Shown in pieces: positions 51,190-60,496 of a DNA stretch of 64,000 nt. Below the pieces are notes generated by a model. It was not told the DNA's origin and searched no databases. It saw only the letters and a list, made by a program, of their open reading frames with translations. The stretch comes from Paenibacillus alginolyticus DSM 5050 = NBRC 15375 (GTDB lineage Bacteria > Bacillota > Bacilli > Paenibacillales > NBRC-103111), in NCBI RefSeq assembly GCF_000422905.1, contig NZ_AUGY01000045.1, positions 1-64,000 of the forward strand. The letters run 5' to 3'. The number at the start of each line of letters is the position of its first letter. Position 1 is the first letter of the stretch. The position numbers and the translations under genes are program-made.

Positions 51190-54165
51190 TTAGGGAGAAA
51201 CTCCGAATTCTTTTTGCTTCGCTTCAAGTTCTTTGTTGATGTCTTTGACTGCTTGCTCCAGCGACTCCCTCACGTTCTCACCGCTTAACACAACCCTGTT
51301 CCACGCGTTGGCAATATGCCTTGTCGTGAAATAACCGCCAGGGACGAACGGCTGCTCCTTGAAATATTTCCACCCTTCGCTTAGTGCCTTCAGATCTTCC
51401 TCCGGCCACGGAAGTTGCGAGAACGCCTCCATATTGGCTGTGTTCCAGCGCGCCTCTACGCCGAGCAGCGCTTCCAACTCCCTGCCGAACTGGGCCTGCA
51501 CATCCTTGTTGGTCCACCACTTCAAAAACTCCCAAGCTTGCTGCTGCTTCTTCGACTGCTTAAATATAACGACGGATTGAATCTGGCCTCCCGCAGTATG
51601 GTCGATTTCTCCGTTCGCCTGAGCGTGTCCGGGCGTGGCGGCAATCCCCCAGCGTCCCGCCAATTCAGGCGCCGCTGTCGACAGCAGAACGTAGGTCCAA
51701 TAGCCCGATATGCCGATAGGCATTTCCCCCGTCCTGAACCGGTTAAACAGATCGGCATAGACGGGAAACTTATAGTTGGTATAGAGCTCCGTCCATTCTT
51801 TAAAGGCTTTGTAGGCTTCAGGAGTACTCAGTCCGGAACTTTTACCGTCCGCCGTATAAAATTCACCTTTGTTTTGATACAAAAAAGTTGCAAAGCCGAG
51901 CGGCGAACGGTCCTGCGGATTGGTCGGCGGGTAATAAAACTGCATGCCGTTCTGCTGCAGCACGGGTATCATTTGACCCACTTGATCCCACGTCTGCGGG
52001 ACGGACAGCCCGAGCTCCTTCAAGATATCTTTTCGATAGATCAAAATGTTGAAGTCCTGCGTCTCCGGCAGGGCGTACACGCCTTTGTTGTATCGGAAAG
52101 GCACCATGGCTCCGGGGAGGAACTGTTTCTCTACGCTGTCATAGCCCGGCAGCTTCGACAGATCCACGGCCGCGTCCCGAATCGCAAACTCAAGCGGCAG
52201 CTGTTCGCCTACGCCGGTGGCGACATCCGGCGCTTTGCCTGAGCTGGCGGCCAGAAGAAGCGTGTTGACCGAGCCGGAGTTCAATTGGCCGGCGGGAAGC
52301 GTGTTAATGTTCACCCGAATTCCCGTCTTTTTCGTGAAATCCGATTCAGTCATTTCTTTCATGATTTCGGCCCATTCCCGGCCGCGACCAACCCAAACGT
52401 CAAGGATGTCATCGTCTCCGTTTCCACTGGCCCCGCCCTTATACACGCTGCCGATACCGGTGTAATCTTTGCGGAACGATGTAAAAAAGTTCTTTAACGT
52501 GCTGCCCATTTTTTTCCACATGCTGGATTTGACGCCAGGCCATTTCACGTCGGGAGCGCTGATCATGAAATAATCCATGACAAGCGGCTGATTTTGCAGA
52601 TCGATCAACCATGTACCCAAATTTGTTAAGCTGTTATTCAAATCGTCCAACTGACGTGGAATCGAGTCCGGTTTGGCGACCATGTGATCAAACAAGTTTT
52701 TCATCATCAGCAAGCTGTTCGCCATACTCGTATCTTCCTGAGAAATCGCGCGTAATGCGTCGATTTGCAGACCGAGATTGCCGGCTAACGCCTGAATTTC
52801 TTCTAGCAGTCCTGGGATGCGCTTGTCCAGCTCGTATTCGTAATTCGGATCGGGCGTAGGTCCGGTTACCATAATAATCCGTCGGATGATGTCAGAAAGC
52901 TTCTTCGATTCCGTAGCCAGCGATTCGACGATCGGCTGGAAAGGTCCGATTTGTGCTACCATCGTTAGCTTGTGCTCACCTTTTGTTAAATGCACAAGAT
53001 ACGGCTCGTTCGCGCTTTTGCCGAGCGTTTCGATACGCCAATCACGGGAATATGTAAAAGGATAAAGCTCCAGCTCCTTAAAAGGCGATTTGCCGTCAAT
53101 CTGGATTTGCCGATAGGAAGGAAGCCCGTTTCCCCACCACTCGCCTACTTTCAAGCCGATTTTGTAAAGGCCGTCCTCCGGAACCGTGAAGCTCCAGGTC
53201 GCGGATTGTCCGCCTTTACGCCAGCGCCAATCGCCGAACACGTTCAGCCGGAATTTCAGCTCGCTCGCAGGCTCGACCAACGGATCGCCATTCGATTCCC
53301 TGCGGATGGTGGGATCGGATTTGACCGGATTGTTTTCTGCCTGAACCTTGATGTCCACCTTGCTGACCGGCTTGAGCCCGGAAGCGTCGTAAGAACTTTT
53401 GACCTTGACGTAATCCGGTGTTTCCGACGCCGGAGCAAGCCGGATCTGACCGAATGAAACCGGCTCCTGGATAAAGCCCATGCGAATGACATGCTTGCCT
53501 GCGCTTAACGAGAACTGAAAAGGCTCCGCATACAATCCGTTGCCGTCCGTCAGCGGAGCGCTGACCCAAGCAGCCTTCTCGACTTGGCTCGGCCGTACGT
53601 CATCACCTTGGTTATTCTGTGTTGGTTCCCCTTGATCCGCCCAAATTCGGTAAAAGTATAATCGTTGAGTTTCGCGAAAAGGGGCTTCGCCGTCAATGAA
53701 AAGCGACCGTTCGATGGGCAGCCGTTTACCGGGCATTGGATAATAATCGAAGGTCAGGTTATAAAGGCCGCTTGCAGGAACATCGACGGTCCATTCGATC
53801 CAATCCGTGCCTTTCTCCCAAACGAGTGTCGGCTTGGATCCGTCTCCTACCACTTGGGAAGCAGGAGCCGTACCTCCGAAGGCCGAATAGGAATTGGCAG
53901 GATGTATGATCTCCTTTACGGAGTCCAGGCTGTTACCCGTTTGCTTGTAATGCTCGGCAACCTGCCTATAAGTCGGTTTTGAAATGGAATCCACATCAAT
54001 TTGATCTGATGCGGCCTTGCTTTGGTTGCTATAGCGGTCTCGAAGCCGCTCCGAAGCTTCCATAGGCTGGATTGCGCTTCCGATCGTCACGCTAAGCATC
54101 ATGAGTGTCAGCGCGATGCCCGTTATTTTCTTCCAAATCGAGCCTCTGGGGAAAATGTGAATCAA
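51190..54165 (-). CDS. Giant solute-binding protein with N-terminal beta-sandwich modules
   Basis: A 991-aa exported protein, about twice the usual family length. The N-terminal helix ITGIALTLMMLSVTIGSA has no cysteine, so there is no lipobox, in contrast to the binding protein at 61589. Two carbohydrate-binding-module-like beta-sandwich regions follow (about 100-245: TVDVPASGLYNLTFDYYP, FIDGEAPF; and about 280-430: SFTVPEDGLYKIGLKVGEW, QIDGKSPF). A helical spacer (about 430-560) leads to a family 1 binding domain (about 590-985; WAEIMKEMTESDFTKKTGIRVNINTLP). The TTG start has GGGGTGA upstream. It probably captures a polymeric glycan for the adjacent permeases. Confidence 0.85.
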   Translation of the reverse strand: MIHIFPRGSIWKKITGIALTLMMLSVTIGSAIQPMEASERLRDRYSNQSKAASDQIDVDSISKPTYRQVAEHYKQTGNSLDSVKEIIHPANSYSAFGGTAPASQVVGDGSKPTLVWEKGTDWIEWTVDVPASGLYNLTFDYYPMPGKRLPIERSLFIDGEAPFRETQRLYFYRIWADQGEPTQNNQGDDVRPSQVEKAAWVSAPLTDGNGLYAEPFQFSLSAGKHVIRMGFIQEPVSFGQIRLAPASETPDYVKVKSSYDASGLKPVSKVDIKVQAENNPVKSDPTIRRESNGDPLVEPASELKFRLNVFGDWRWRKGGQSATWSFTVPEDGLYKIGLKVGEWWGNGLPSYRQIQIDGKSPFKELELYPFTYSRDWRIETLGKSANEPYLVHLTKGEHKLTMVAQIGPFQPIVESLATESKKLSDIIRRIIMVTGPTPDPNYEYELDKRIPGLLEEIQALAGNLGLQIDALRAISQEDTSMANSLLMMKNLFDHMVAKPDSIPRQLDDLNNSLTNLGTWLIDLQNQPLVMDYFMISAPDVKWPGVKSSMWKKMGSTLKNFFTSFRKDYTGIGSVYKGGASGNGDDDILDVWVGRGREWAEIMKEMTESDFTKKTGIRVNINTLPAGQLNSGSVNTLLLAASSGKAPDVATGVGEQLPLEFAIRDAAVDLSKLPGYDSVEKQFLPGAMVPFRYNKGVYALPETQDFNILIYRKDILKELGLSVPQTWDQVGQMIPVLQQNGMQFYYPPTNPQDRSPLGFATFLYQNKGEFYTADGKSSGLSTPEAYKAFKEWTELYTNYKFPVYADLFNRFRTGEMPIGISGYWTYVLLSTAAPELAGRWGIAATPGHAQANGEIDHTAGGQIQSVVIFKQSKKQQQAWEFLKWWTNKDVQAQFGRELEALLGVEARWNTANMEAFSQLPWPEEDLKALSEGWKYFKEQPFVPGGYFTTRHIANAWNRVVLSGENVRESLEQAVKDINKELEAKQKEFGVSP

Positions 54166-54302
54166 TCATGTTCACCCCGTCTCTTTCATGATTTCATGCG
54201 ATGCCCTATACACCAAGGGCGATACCCCTTCCGATAGGATAAAGAATGACATCTGCGTATTCACGTTCATATCGGTTTGAATCGTAATGCTCTGGAAGGC
54301 GG

Positions 54303-55085
54303 CTATTTCCAGCAAACGATCGTTTCGCCGCTTAATGCATCGGATTGCGGTCCGCACAGAAATAAGACGATGTTCGACATATCTTCCGGCTGCGCGATGC
54401 GCTGCAGACGAGAGAGATGTTCTTCACTTTCCACGCTCCGCGTAGCGAGGAAACGGGCCGTATAGGTCGCCGTCGGCGAGATGCAGTTGACATTGACGTC
54501 ATACGGACGCAGTTGTTCGGCTAAGCTGCGCGTGTATTGAGAAATCCCCATTTTCGCCGCAGCGTAGATAATGCCCTCCCGGACGGGGACATGTGCGGCA
54601 AGCGAACCCACGTTCACGATTTTTCCGGAGCGCCGCTCCCGCATATGAAGTCCGGCAAATTTACAGGCGTACAGGGTTGACAGCAAATTGCGTTCTACGA
54701 CCGCTCGAATGTCTTCCACGGAAATATCCAGGCAGTCGTTCGGATTCGGGCGAGGCGTTCTAAACCCTATATCTCCTCCGGCGTTGTTGACCAAAATATC
54801 AAGCGACCCGAACGCCCGAATGGACTGCTCGATGAGATCTTTCACTTGCGCCGGGTCGGATACGTCTCCGGGAATAAATGTAGCCTTAACGCCAAGCTGA
54901 GCAATTTCTTTAGCCACGTCGCTGCCCGACGGCGCTTCATTGAATTGTGCCGCCGCCTCGTTATTGACATCGTGTATGATGACATTGGCTCCCGAACGTG
55001 CCAAATCCAAAGCGTACTGCTTGCCGAGGCCTCTGCTGGAACCCGTTACAAGAGCGTTTTTGCCTATCAAATTTATCGTTGACAT
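54303..55085 (-). CDS. SDR-family oxidoreductase
   Basis: A 260-aa short-chain dehydrogenase with cofactor motif TGSSRGLGKQY, VNNAGGDIGF, catalytic Ser in VGSLAAH and Tyr-Lys in YAAAK. The C-terminal end SGETIVCWK lacks the usual glycine-rich closing strand (V-x-G-G), so a small 3' change may have occurred. The start at 55085 follows GTGAGGTG. It lies between the alpha-mannosidase and the large binding protein, and it probably interconverts a sugar alcohol and ketone in the same pathway. Confidence 0.88.
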   Translation of the reverse strand: MSTINLIGKNALVTGSSRGLGKQYALDLARSGANVIIHDVNNEAAAQFNEAPSGSDVAKEIAQLGVKATFIPGDVSDPAQVKDLIEQSIRAFGSLDILVNNAGGDIGFRTPRPNPNDCLDISVEDIRAVVERNLLSTLYACKFAGLHMRERRSGKIVNVGSLAAHVPVREGIIYAAAKMGISQYTRSLAEQLRPYDVNVNCISPTATYTARFLATRSVESEEHLSRLQRIAQPEDMSNIVLFLCGPQSDALSGETIVCWK

Positions 55086-55242
55086 TGTAGTCACCTCACC
55101 CTAAGATTATTCACTGTTTATTCGCAGCCTCGCCAGGACGGCCTTGATACAGCTTGGTCTTGGGGCCGCTTTCTTGATCCCGTTGCTGAAGTAGCCATAA
55201 CAAATTGCATACTAGGTCTTATCGAATTGACTACAGTCAAGA

Positions 55243-57750
55243 TTAGAGTTCGATAAAATTATTTTCTTGAACCTCTTGCTCGGCTGAGAGCGGAATACGG
55301 AATGTCTTGATCTCGCATTTCCCGAATCGTGCGCTCCATTTCCGTTCAAGCATGGGAATTTCTATCGTTGCTGATGCTTCTTTGCCCGAGGTTTCGTAGC
55401 AGCGTAGGATATAGCCCTGTCCGTCCTCCGCTTTTTTGAATGCCGTGACGACAATTTGCTCCGAGGAGACCCGAATCCCTGCGAAACTTTGCGGCAGCAC
55501 ACCGCGATGATAAGTCTCCACGATAGAGACTGGCGGGACATTTAATTCGTAGGCTTTTTTTACAACCTGGGCATCCTGCCAACTGCCGGCGTGGGGAACC
55601 AATCCATAATTGAATTCCTGGACGCCTTGATCCATAAATTCGCACCATTCATCCCTGACGCCAAAGTGATCCGCAAAGATGGGACTGCGCACGACCGTCA
55701 TCCTTACATCATTCTCGAATACATCGAAGCTGTATTTGCTGTCGTTCACTAAAGCCAATCCGTAAGTTTGATCCGCTGTCCCTTCCGTTAGGCCTGTGAC
55801 GTCAATCCACTGCTGCCCCGGTTCTTCTTCCCCATTCGCGGGCCGCTCGATATGTCCGTACGGAATTTCATACGTGGCTTTCATTTGCTCTACGTTTACT
55901 GGAAATGAAAGCTTGAGCATTTTGTGCTCTTCGCGCCAATCTAATTTTACTTTAACCTCAATTTCGGGGCGGTCATGATATAGAATAAAATCTTGCCGCA
56001 GCACCGAGCGGTTGTAACGGTTCGTCACTCGAATTCTGGCGCGCAGAGGTCCTTTTTCCAGCAGGCGAATCTCAGCATCCGCAAATTTGCCGATTTCGTT
56101 CCGGAACTTACAAATGCCATGGCTCCATGTGTCACTGTCGTGCTCGTCGATGACGACCGGTACGGCGCCTCTGCCTTTGAGCACGTCTTGCCCCTGCCTC
56201 TTATCGATCAACCGTTTGATATACCCGGTATGTGGCTCAAGCTCCAGTCGGACGTAATCGTTTTCCAGCACGTTCTCTTCTGTTTGCAGCGCTAAATGAG
56301 ATGCCTCCGCTTCCTGCGGCTTGTCTCTATACATCCAGTAGACACGGTACCCGAAAGCGGGAATTTCGCCCATAAACAAGGTGTCCCACTTATCGGCGGA
56401 ACCGTTCGTTCTGGAGCCCCTCACCGTTTGCACGCATACCGGAGTTCCCTGATCGTCCGTGATGCCTCGTACGTTCTTGTTGACTTGAATTGGCGCCTTG
56501 ATGTCCCAGGAGAGCGGGTTGAAAACGACGAGCGGAATTCCCTTGTCCTCCTGCTCCCAAAGCACCCAATCCTTGTCCTTGCTTAACGAGGTGACGCCTT
56601 CCCGCATCGTATTGATGGACCACGATATTTTTTGCACTGCTGCGTTCAGTGCGACCGAAGCGATATGAAGGGATTCGCCATATGCCTCGCGGGCGTCCTG
56701 ATAAGCCTCCTTAATGCTGCAACCTCCCATAATATCGTGGAAATGGTTGAACATGACATTTTCCCAGCCGTGCTGCAGCTTCTCACCCGGGTATGGCAGC
56801 GCAAGCAGGTGATGGGCCATGGTTACGAATTTCTCCGCAGTAAGCAAGCGGTGTTCGGCACGGCGGTTGTTCGCTTTCGTTTCGGCATGGGTAGAATAAC
56901 ACCCGCTCGCATGGTGCTGAAGATCGTCCCTGTGAATCGGTATGGAAGCGCTTTGCAAAGCACTTATTTCCGAAAAATAGCGGTTGGGCGAGCTTAAGAC
57001 GATTTTACCCGCGCCAAGCTCTTCCTGAAGACGATGAATCGTCTGAAGATTCGCGATCGTAGGTCCGCCCCCGTGGTTGCCGACACCATAAAAATTCATA
57101 TAGCTGCATTCATGCTGCTCAGCTAAAGCTGCCACGGCGCGCGTCTTTTGTTCAACAGGATCGCCGTCCTTCCACCAGTTGCCGTAGCTGAAAGGGATTC
57201 GGAAGGTCATCACACGGCTCCCGTCGCCGCTTTCCCACCAGAACAAGTCGCTGTCCATCTGCTTTTCATGCTCTCCTGGCCGCATAAATACATAGAAATC
57301 CATACCGCTCTTCTTTAACAATTGCGGTATCATACCATGGTGCCCGAACGAATCGACGTTATAGCCGACTTTGGCCGTGACGCCGAATTTCTCCAAGTAG
57401 TACCTTTGGGAGTAAAGGCTATGGCGCGCGAACGACTCCCCCGAGGGGATGTTGCAGTCGGGCTGGATCCACCAGCCCCCGACTACAACCCATCTTCCTT
57501 CCTCAACCCTTTGTTGGATCTCCACGAACATTTCTGGAGCGTTCTCTTCCACCCATTTATAATAAGCAGCGCCGGCGCACGTAAAGATAAAATCGGGAAA
57601 TTCCTTCATCCGGTCCAGCGCAGAGCGGAACGTCGCCTTGATTTCCGCATAACCCTCCTGCCACTGCCATAGCCATACCGGGTCCAAATGTGCATTACCG
57701 ATCATATAGATGCGGGTCTCTTGCGACAAAATCTTCTCCACCTTTAGCAA
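55243..57750 (-). CDS. GH38 alpha-mannosidase (cytoplasmic)
   Basis: An 835-aa glycosidase of family GH38. The zinc site HxD is in GNAHLDPVWLWQW (H21, D23), and the catalytic nucleophile aspartate is in YNVDSFGHHGM (D133). Later metal and helical-domain motifs include MFNHFHDIMGG, followed by the C-terminal beta-sandwich domains. There is no signal peptide, so it acts inside the cell on imported mannosides. The start is TTG at 57750. An alternative TTG seven codons later has a better-spaced GGAG. It lies 9 bp after the isomerase gene. Confidence 0.9.
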   Translation of the reverse strand: MLKVEKILSQETRIYMIGNAHLDPVWLWQWQEGYAEIKATFRSALDRMKEFPDFIFTCAGAAYYKWVEENAPEMFVEIQQRVEEGRWVVVGGWWIQPDCNIPSGESFARHSLYSQRYYLEKFGVTAKVGYNVDSFGHHGMIPQLLKKSGMDFYVFMRPGEHEKQMDSDLFWWESGDGSRVMTFRIPFSYGNWWKDGDPVEQKTRAVAALAEQHECSYMNFYGVGNHGGGPTIANLQTIHRLQEELGAGKIVLSSPNRYFSEISALQSASIPIHRDDLQHHASGCYSTHAETKANNRRAEHRLLTAEKFVTMAHHLLALPYPGEKLQHGWENVMFNHFHDIMGGCSIKEAYQDAREAYGESLHIASVALNAAVQKISWSINTMREGVTSLSKDKDWVLWEQEDKGIPLVVFNPLSWDIKAPIQVNKNVRGITDDQGTPVCVQTVRGSRTNGSADKWDTLFMGEIPAFGYRVYWMYRDKPQEAEASHLALQTEENVLENDYVRLELEPHTGYIKRLIDKRQGQDVLKGRGAVPVVIDEHDSDTWSHGICKFRNEIGKFADAEIRLLEKGPLRARIRVTNRYNRSVLRQDFILYHDRPEIEVKVKLDWREEHKMLKLSFPVNVEQMKATYEIPYGHIERPANGEEEPGQQWIDVTGLTEGTADQTYGLALVNDSKYSFDVFENDVRMTVVRSPIFADHFGVRDEWCEFMDQGVQEFNYGLVPHAGSWQDAQVVKKAYELNVPPVSIVETYHRGVLPQSFAGIRVSSEQIVVTAFKKAEDGQGYILRCYETSGKEASATIEIPMLERKWSARFGKCEIKTFRIPLSAEQEVQENNFIEL

Positions 57751-57759
57751 CTCTTGCCG

Positions 57760-58629
57760 TTATTTGAAATACAGCGCCAAATGCTCCGCTGCCTTGACAA
57801 TGCCTTCCCGTTCCTTCTCCAGCGTTCCCCAGAACCGGTGATCCTCGAGCTCGATGCTGACTGCGCCTTGATAGCCCAGACGGTCAAGTCTCACGGCGAC
57901 TCTACTCCATTCCACCGCGCCGTGTCCGGGAATCGTATACCGCCACGAGCCTTCGGAGAATCCGTATTTCGCGCCGAAAGTCGCCGGCAAGACGCCGCAT
58001 TCGTACAACTCGTCATGCAGAATCTCCGTATCTTTCCCGTGGCAATGGTTGATTCGTTCACCGAATTCTGTCAAAGCTCTTAAATAATCGATACCGAGCC
58101 GCACCATATGGGAAGGATCGTAATTGAGGCCGAAATGCTTGGAAGGTATCGCTTCAAACATAGCCCGCCACATCTCTGGCGTACATCCGATCGTCGGATA
58201 GTGGGGAGCCGGTCCTGGCCAGCCCTCGATAGCCATGTAAACCCCTTCGCGCTCGGCGTGACGAACAAGCTCCGGAAATGTGTCTTTCCAAATGGCGAAG
58301 CTCTCCTTGCGGGGCATCGTGTGATCCTCAGGCACAAGACACATGAACATCACCTTTGCGCCGAGCGCAGACATGTCGGTCATCTGCTTCTTGACCGATT
58401 CCACCGCTGCCTCCCGTCGGGCTTCATCTTTACTTAACAGTTCGGCAGTCTTTGCCGCATCGACGGAGCCGATGCCAATTCCTGCCGTGTCGCACACTTG
58501 CTTGACTTCAGGATTCAGCTTACTAACGTCAAGCACGTCCAGGCCTGCTGTAGCGGCCCAAGCGGCAACTTGCTCCAACCCTTCCGCGCCGATCTTCGGC
58601 GGAATGCGCATTCCGATTTGTACGTTCAT
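57760..58629 (-). CDS. Sugar phosphate isomerase/epimerase (AP-endonuclease-2 fold)
   Basis: A 289-aa TIM-barrel protein. Metal-site segments are MAIEGWPGPAPHYP (Glu), FGLNYDPSHMVRLGID (Asp/His), NHCHGKDTEI (His) and VSIELEDHRF (Glu). This is the xylose-isomerase-like family often found beside Gfo/Idh dehydrogenases, where members epimerise or cleave 3-keto-sugars. It follows the Gfo/Idh gene (59629) and precedes the mannosidase. The start follows AGGAGAGAA. Confidence 0.88.
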   Translation of the reverse strand: MNVQIGMRIPPKIGAEGLEQVAAWAATAGLDVLDVSKLNPEVKQVCDTAGIGIGSVDAAKTAELLSKDEARREAAVESVKKQMTDMSALGAKVMFMCLVPEDHTMPRKESFAIWKDTFPELVRHAEREGVYMAIEGWPGPAPHYPTIGCTPEMWRAMFEAIPSKHFGLNYDPSHMVRLGIDYLRALTEFGERINHCHGKDTEILHDELYECGVLPATFGAKYGFSEGSWRYTIPGHGAVEWSRVAVRLDRLGYQGAVSIELEDHRFWGTLEKEREGIVKAAEHLALYFK

Positions 58630-58666
58630 ATATTGTTCTCTCCTTTTTTTGGGTTCGTTCTACTAT

Positions 58667-59629
58667 TCAATAAGGTTTATATCCAGCCGCTTGATAAATC
58701 ATTTCTGTGAATTTCACGACTTTCAGCGCAAAGGAACCGGGCACTTTTACTTCATGGCGTCCAAGGATCGCGTCAATAAAGCTCTTATCCTGATTCGTCG
58801 TTTGCTTCGGCAGCTCCGGAACGACAGGCTCCTCGTGCAGGCGTCGGATCGTAATTTTGCCGTTGTCGTAGAAAATGCCGCCTTCTTCGCCGCAGAATAC
58901 GTAGGTCTCATGCCAGCACGGTGCGTAGCCGACAACGTTGAGTCCTGCTACAGCGCCTTCGGCGAAGCGGATCGAAGTAAAGGAGTCGATCTCCACCGGG
59001 GCTCCCTGCAAATGTAGACTCGGCTTAACTTCAACCGGAGTAAGGCCCGTCGTCCAGAGCAGCACGTCGATGATGTGGCTGCCGGAATCCATCAGCATGC
59101 CGCCTCCCGAAAGCTCCGGCACTTGTCGCCACAAGCCGGTTGTTCCCTGCTTCCATTCCTGGTACAGGGAAGCAGTGATCGAAGTCAGCTTGCCGATTTC
59201 TCCGTTTGCAATAGCGTCACGTATGAACAGGAACTCCGGCTGAAAATGGCGCTGATACGACACCTGAAGCACTTTTCCCGCCTTTTCTGCGGTAGTGATC
59301 AATTGCTCAGCTTCCTCCGACGAACAGGTCATCGGCTTCTCAATCAACACATGCAGCCCTTTATTCAGCACATCGGTCGCTTGCTGGAAATGCAGTGTAT
59401 GCGGAGAGCAAATGACGACGGCGTCCAATTCCACCTGATCCAGCATGTCCTGATACTCCGAAAACTGTTTTACACCGGTAAGGCTAAACTTGGCGGCGAA
59501 TTTCTCCCGGTTTTCGGAGCTCGTATCCGTAATCGCCTTTATTTCTACCTCTTTCAATTCCAACAATTGGCGGGCATGCCATTGGGAAATGCCACCTGTT
59601 CCGATCATACCTACACGAATTGTGCTCAT
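58667..59629 (-). CDS. Gfo/Idh/MocA-family sugar oxidoreductase
   Basis: A 320-aa dehydrogenase with VGMIGTGGISQWHARQL (cofactor), the catalytic Lys in HVLIEKPMTC and MDSGSHIIDVLLWTTG in the C-terminal domain. It closely resembles the protein encoded at 39242-40231 in layout (QRHLMGPYIYIRELI versus QRHFQPEFLFIRDAI), so the locus carries two related copies. The start follows AGGAGG. It lies 18 bp after the permease gene. Confidence 0.9.
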   Translation of the reverse strand: MSTIRVGMIGTGGISQWHARQLLELKEVEIKAITDTSSENREKFAAKFSLTGVKQFSEYQDMLDQVELDAVVICSPHTLHFQQATDVLNKGLHVLIEKPMTCSSEEAEQLITTAEKAGKVLQVSYQRHFQPEFLFIRDAIANGEIGKLTSITASLYQEWKQGTTGLWRQVPELSGGGMLMDSGSHIIDVLLWTTGLTPVEVKPSLHLQGAPVEIDSFTSIRFAEGAVAGLNVVGYAPCWHETYVFCGEEGGIFYDNGKITIRRLHEEPVVPELPKQTTNQDKSFIDAILGRHEVKVPGSFALKVVKFTEMIYQAAGYKPY

Positions 59630-59647
59630 GCTACTGCGCCTCCTGAT

Positions 59648-60481
59648 TTATTTAATTCCTGAGAAAGTAATTCCTCGGATAAACGCCTTTTGAACGATGA
59701 AATAAAGAAGGATAATCGGCAGCGTAATCATGACTAGCGTAGCCATCATCATCTGCCATTCGGCCCCGTGTTGGGACTTGAAAGCCTGCATGCCGAGCAT
59801 TAGAGTATATTGGTTCTCATCCGACAAGTAAATCAGCGGTCCCTGATAGTCCGTCCAGCTGCCCATGAACTGGAATAAAGCAATCGTCAATAAAGCGGGA
59901 CGGCATAGCGGAAGCATGATTTGCCAATAAATGCGAAGTTCGGAAGCTCCGTCAATCCGGGCTGCGTCTTCAAGCTCTCTGGGCAAGCCCATGAAAAACT
60001 GCCGAAGCAGGAAGATGAAGAACGGGGCGCCGAAAAAGGCCGGCAGCCACAAAGGGATATTAGTCCCTACCCAGCCGAAGTTTTTGAATGCGATAAAAAT
60101 AGGAATCATGGTTACCTGGTAAGGCAGCATCATGACAATGAGCGTAATCGCAAAAAGCGGCTTGGCACCCTTCCATGGAATTCTGGCTAAGCTATAAGCG
60201 ACAAGTGGGCAGGAGAATAAAACCGCCACAGTCGCCAGACCTGCAATCGTAACCGTATTCGACAAATATTTAAAAAAAGGAATATAGTCAATCGCTTTAG
60301 GATAATTGCTCCATTCCATAACGCTTGGAATCCACACAGGCGGCCAGAGAAATAATTCGCTGTTCGCCTTGAGTGAAGTGGAAACCATCCATAGAAACGG
60401 CGACAGAAAAAAGGCGCCAACCACAATTAAAGAGACATGAGCAAATACTTTTTGAAAATTTCCAAGTCTAGTGCTTCCCAT
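59648..60481 (-). CDS. Carbohydrate ABC permease (MalG type)
   Basis: A 277-aa six-helix permease with the EAA loop EDAARIDGASELRIYWQI. The start follows GGGAGGGGG. It pairs with the permease at 60497-61450 and the binding lipoprotein at 61589-62995. No ATPase gene is present, so a shared MsmX-like ATPase elsewhere must energise it. Confidence 0.93.
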   Translation of the reverse strand: MGSTRLGNFQKVFAHVSLIVVGAFFLSPFLWMVSTSLKANSELFLWPPVWIPSVMEWSNYPKAIDYIPFFKYLSNTVTIAGLATVAVLFSCPLVAYSLARIPWKGAKPLFAITLIVMMLPYQVTMIPIFIAFKNFGWVGTNIPLWLPAFFGAPFFIFLLRQFFMGLPRELEDAARIDGASELRIYWQIMLPLCRPALLTIALFQFMGSWTDYQGPLIYLSDENQYTLMLGMQAFKSQHGAEWQMMMATLVMITLPIILLYFIVQKAFIRGITFSGIK

Positions 60482-60496
60482 GACGGTTCCCCCTCC

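Noticed and set aside
51415..52242. A 275-aa plus-strand ORF opposite the large binding protein
   Set aside because: It is a mirror of a strongly coding, G+C-rich minus-strand gene and shows no domain or ribosome binding site.
54172..54357. A 61-aa ORF between the SDR and the large binding protein
   Set aside because: It overlaps the SDR 3' end and no family is visible. It could be a remnant but cannot be supported.
58343..59662. Two plus-strand ORFs of 195-224 aa
   Set aside because: They are antisense to the isomerase and Gfo/Idh genes, which have clear motifs, and their compositions are not protein-like.
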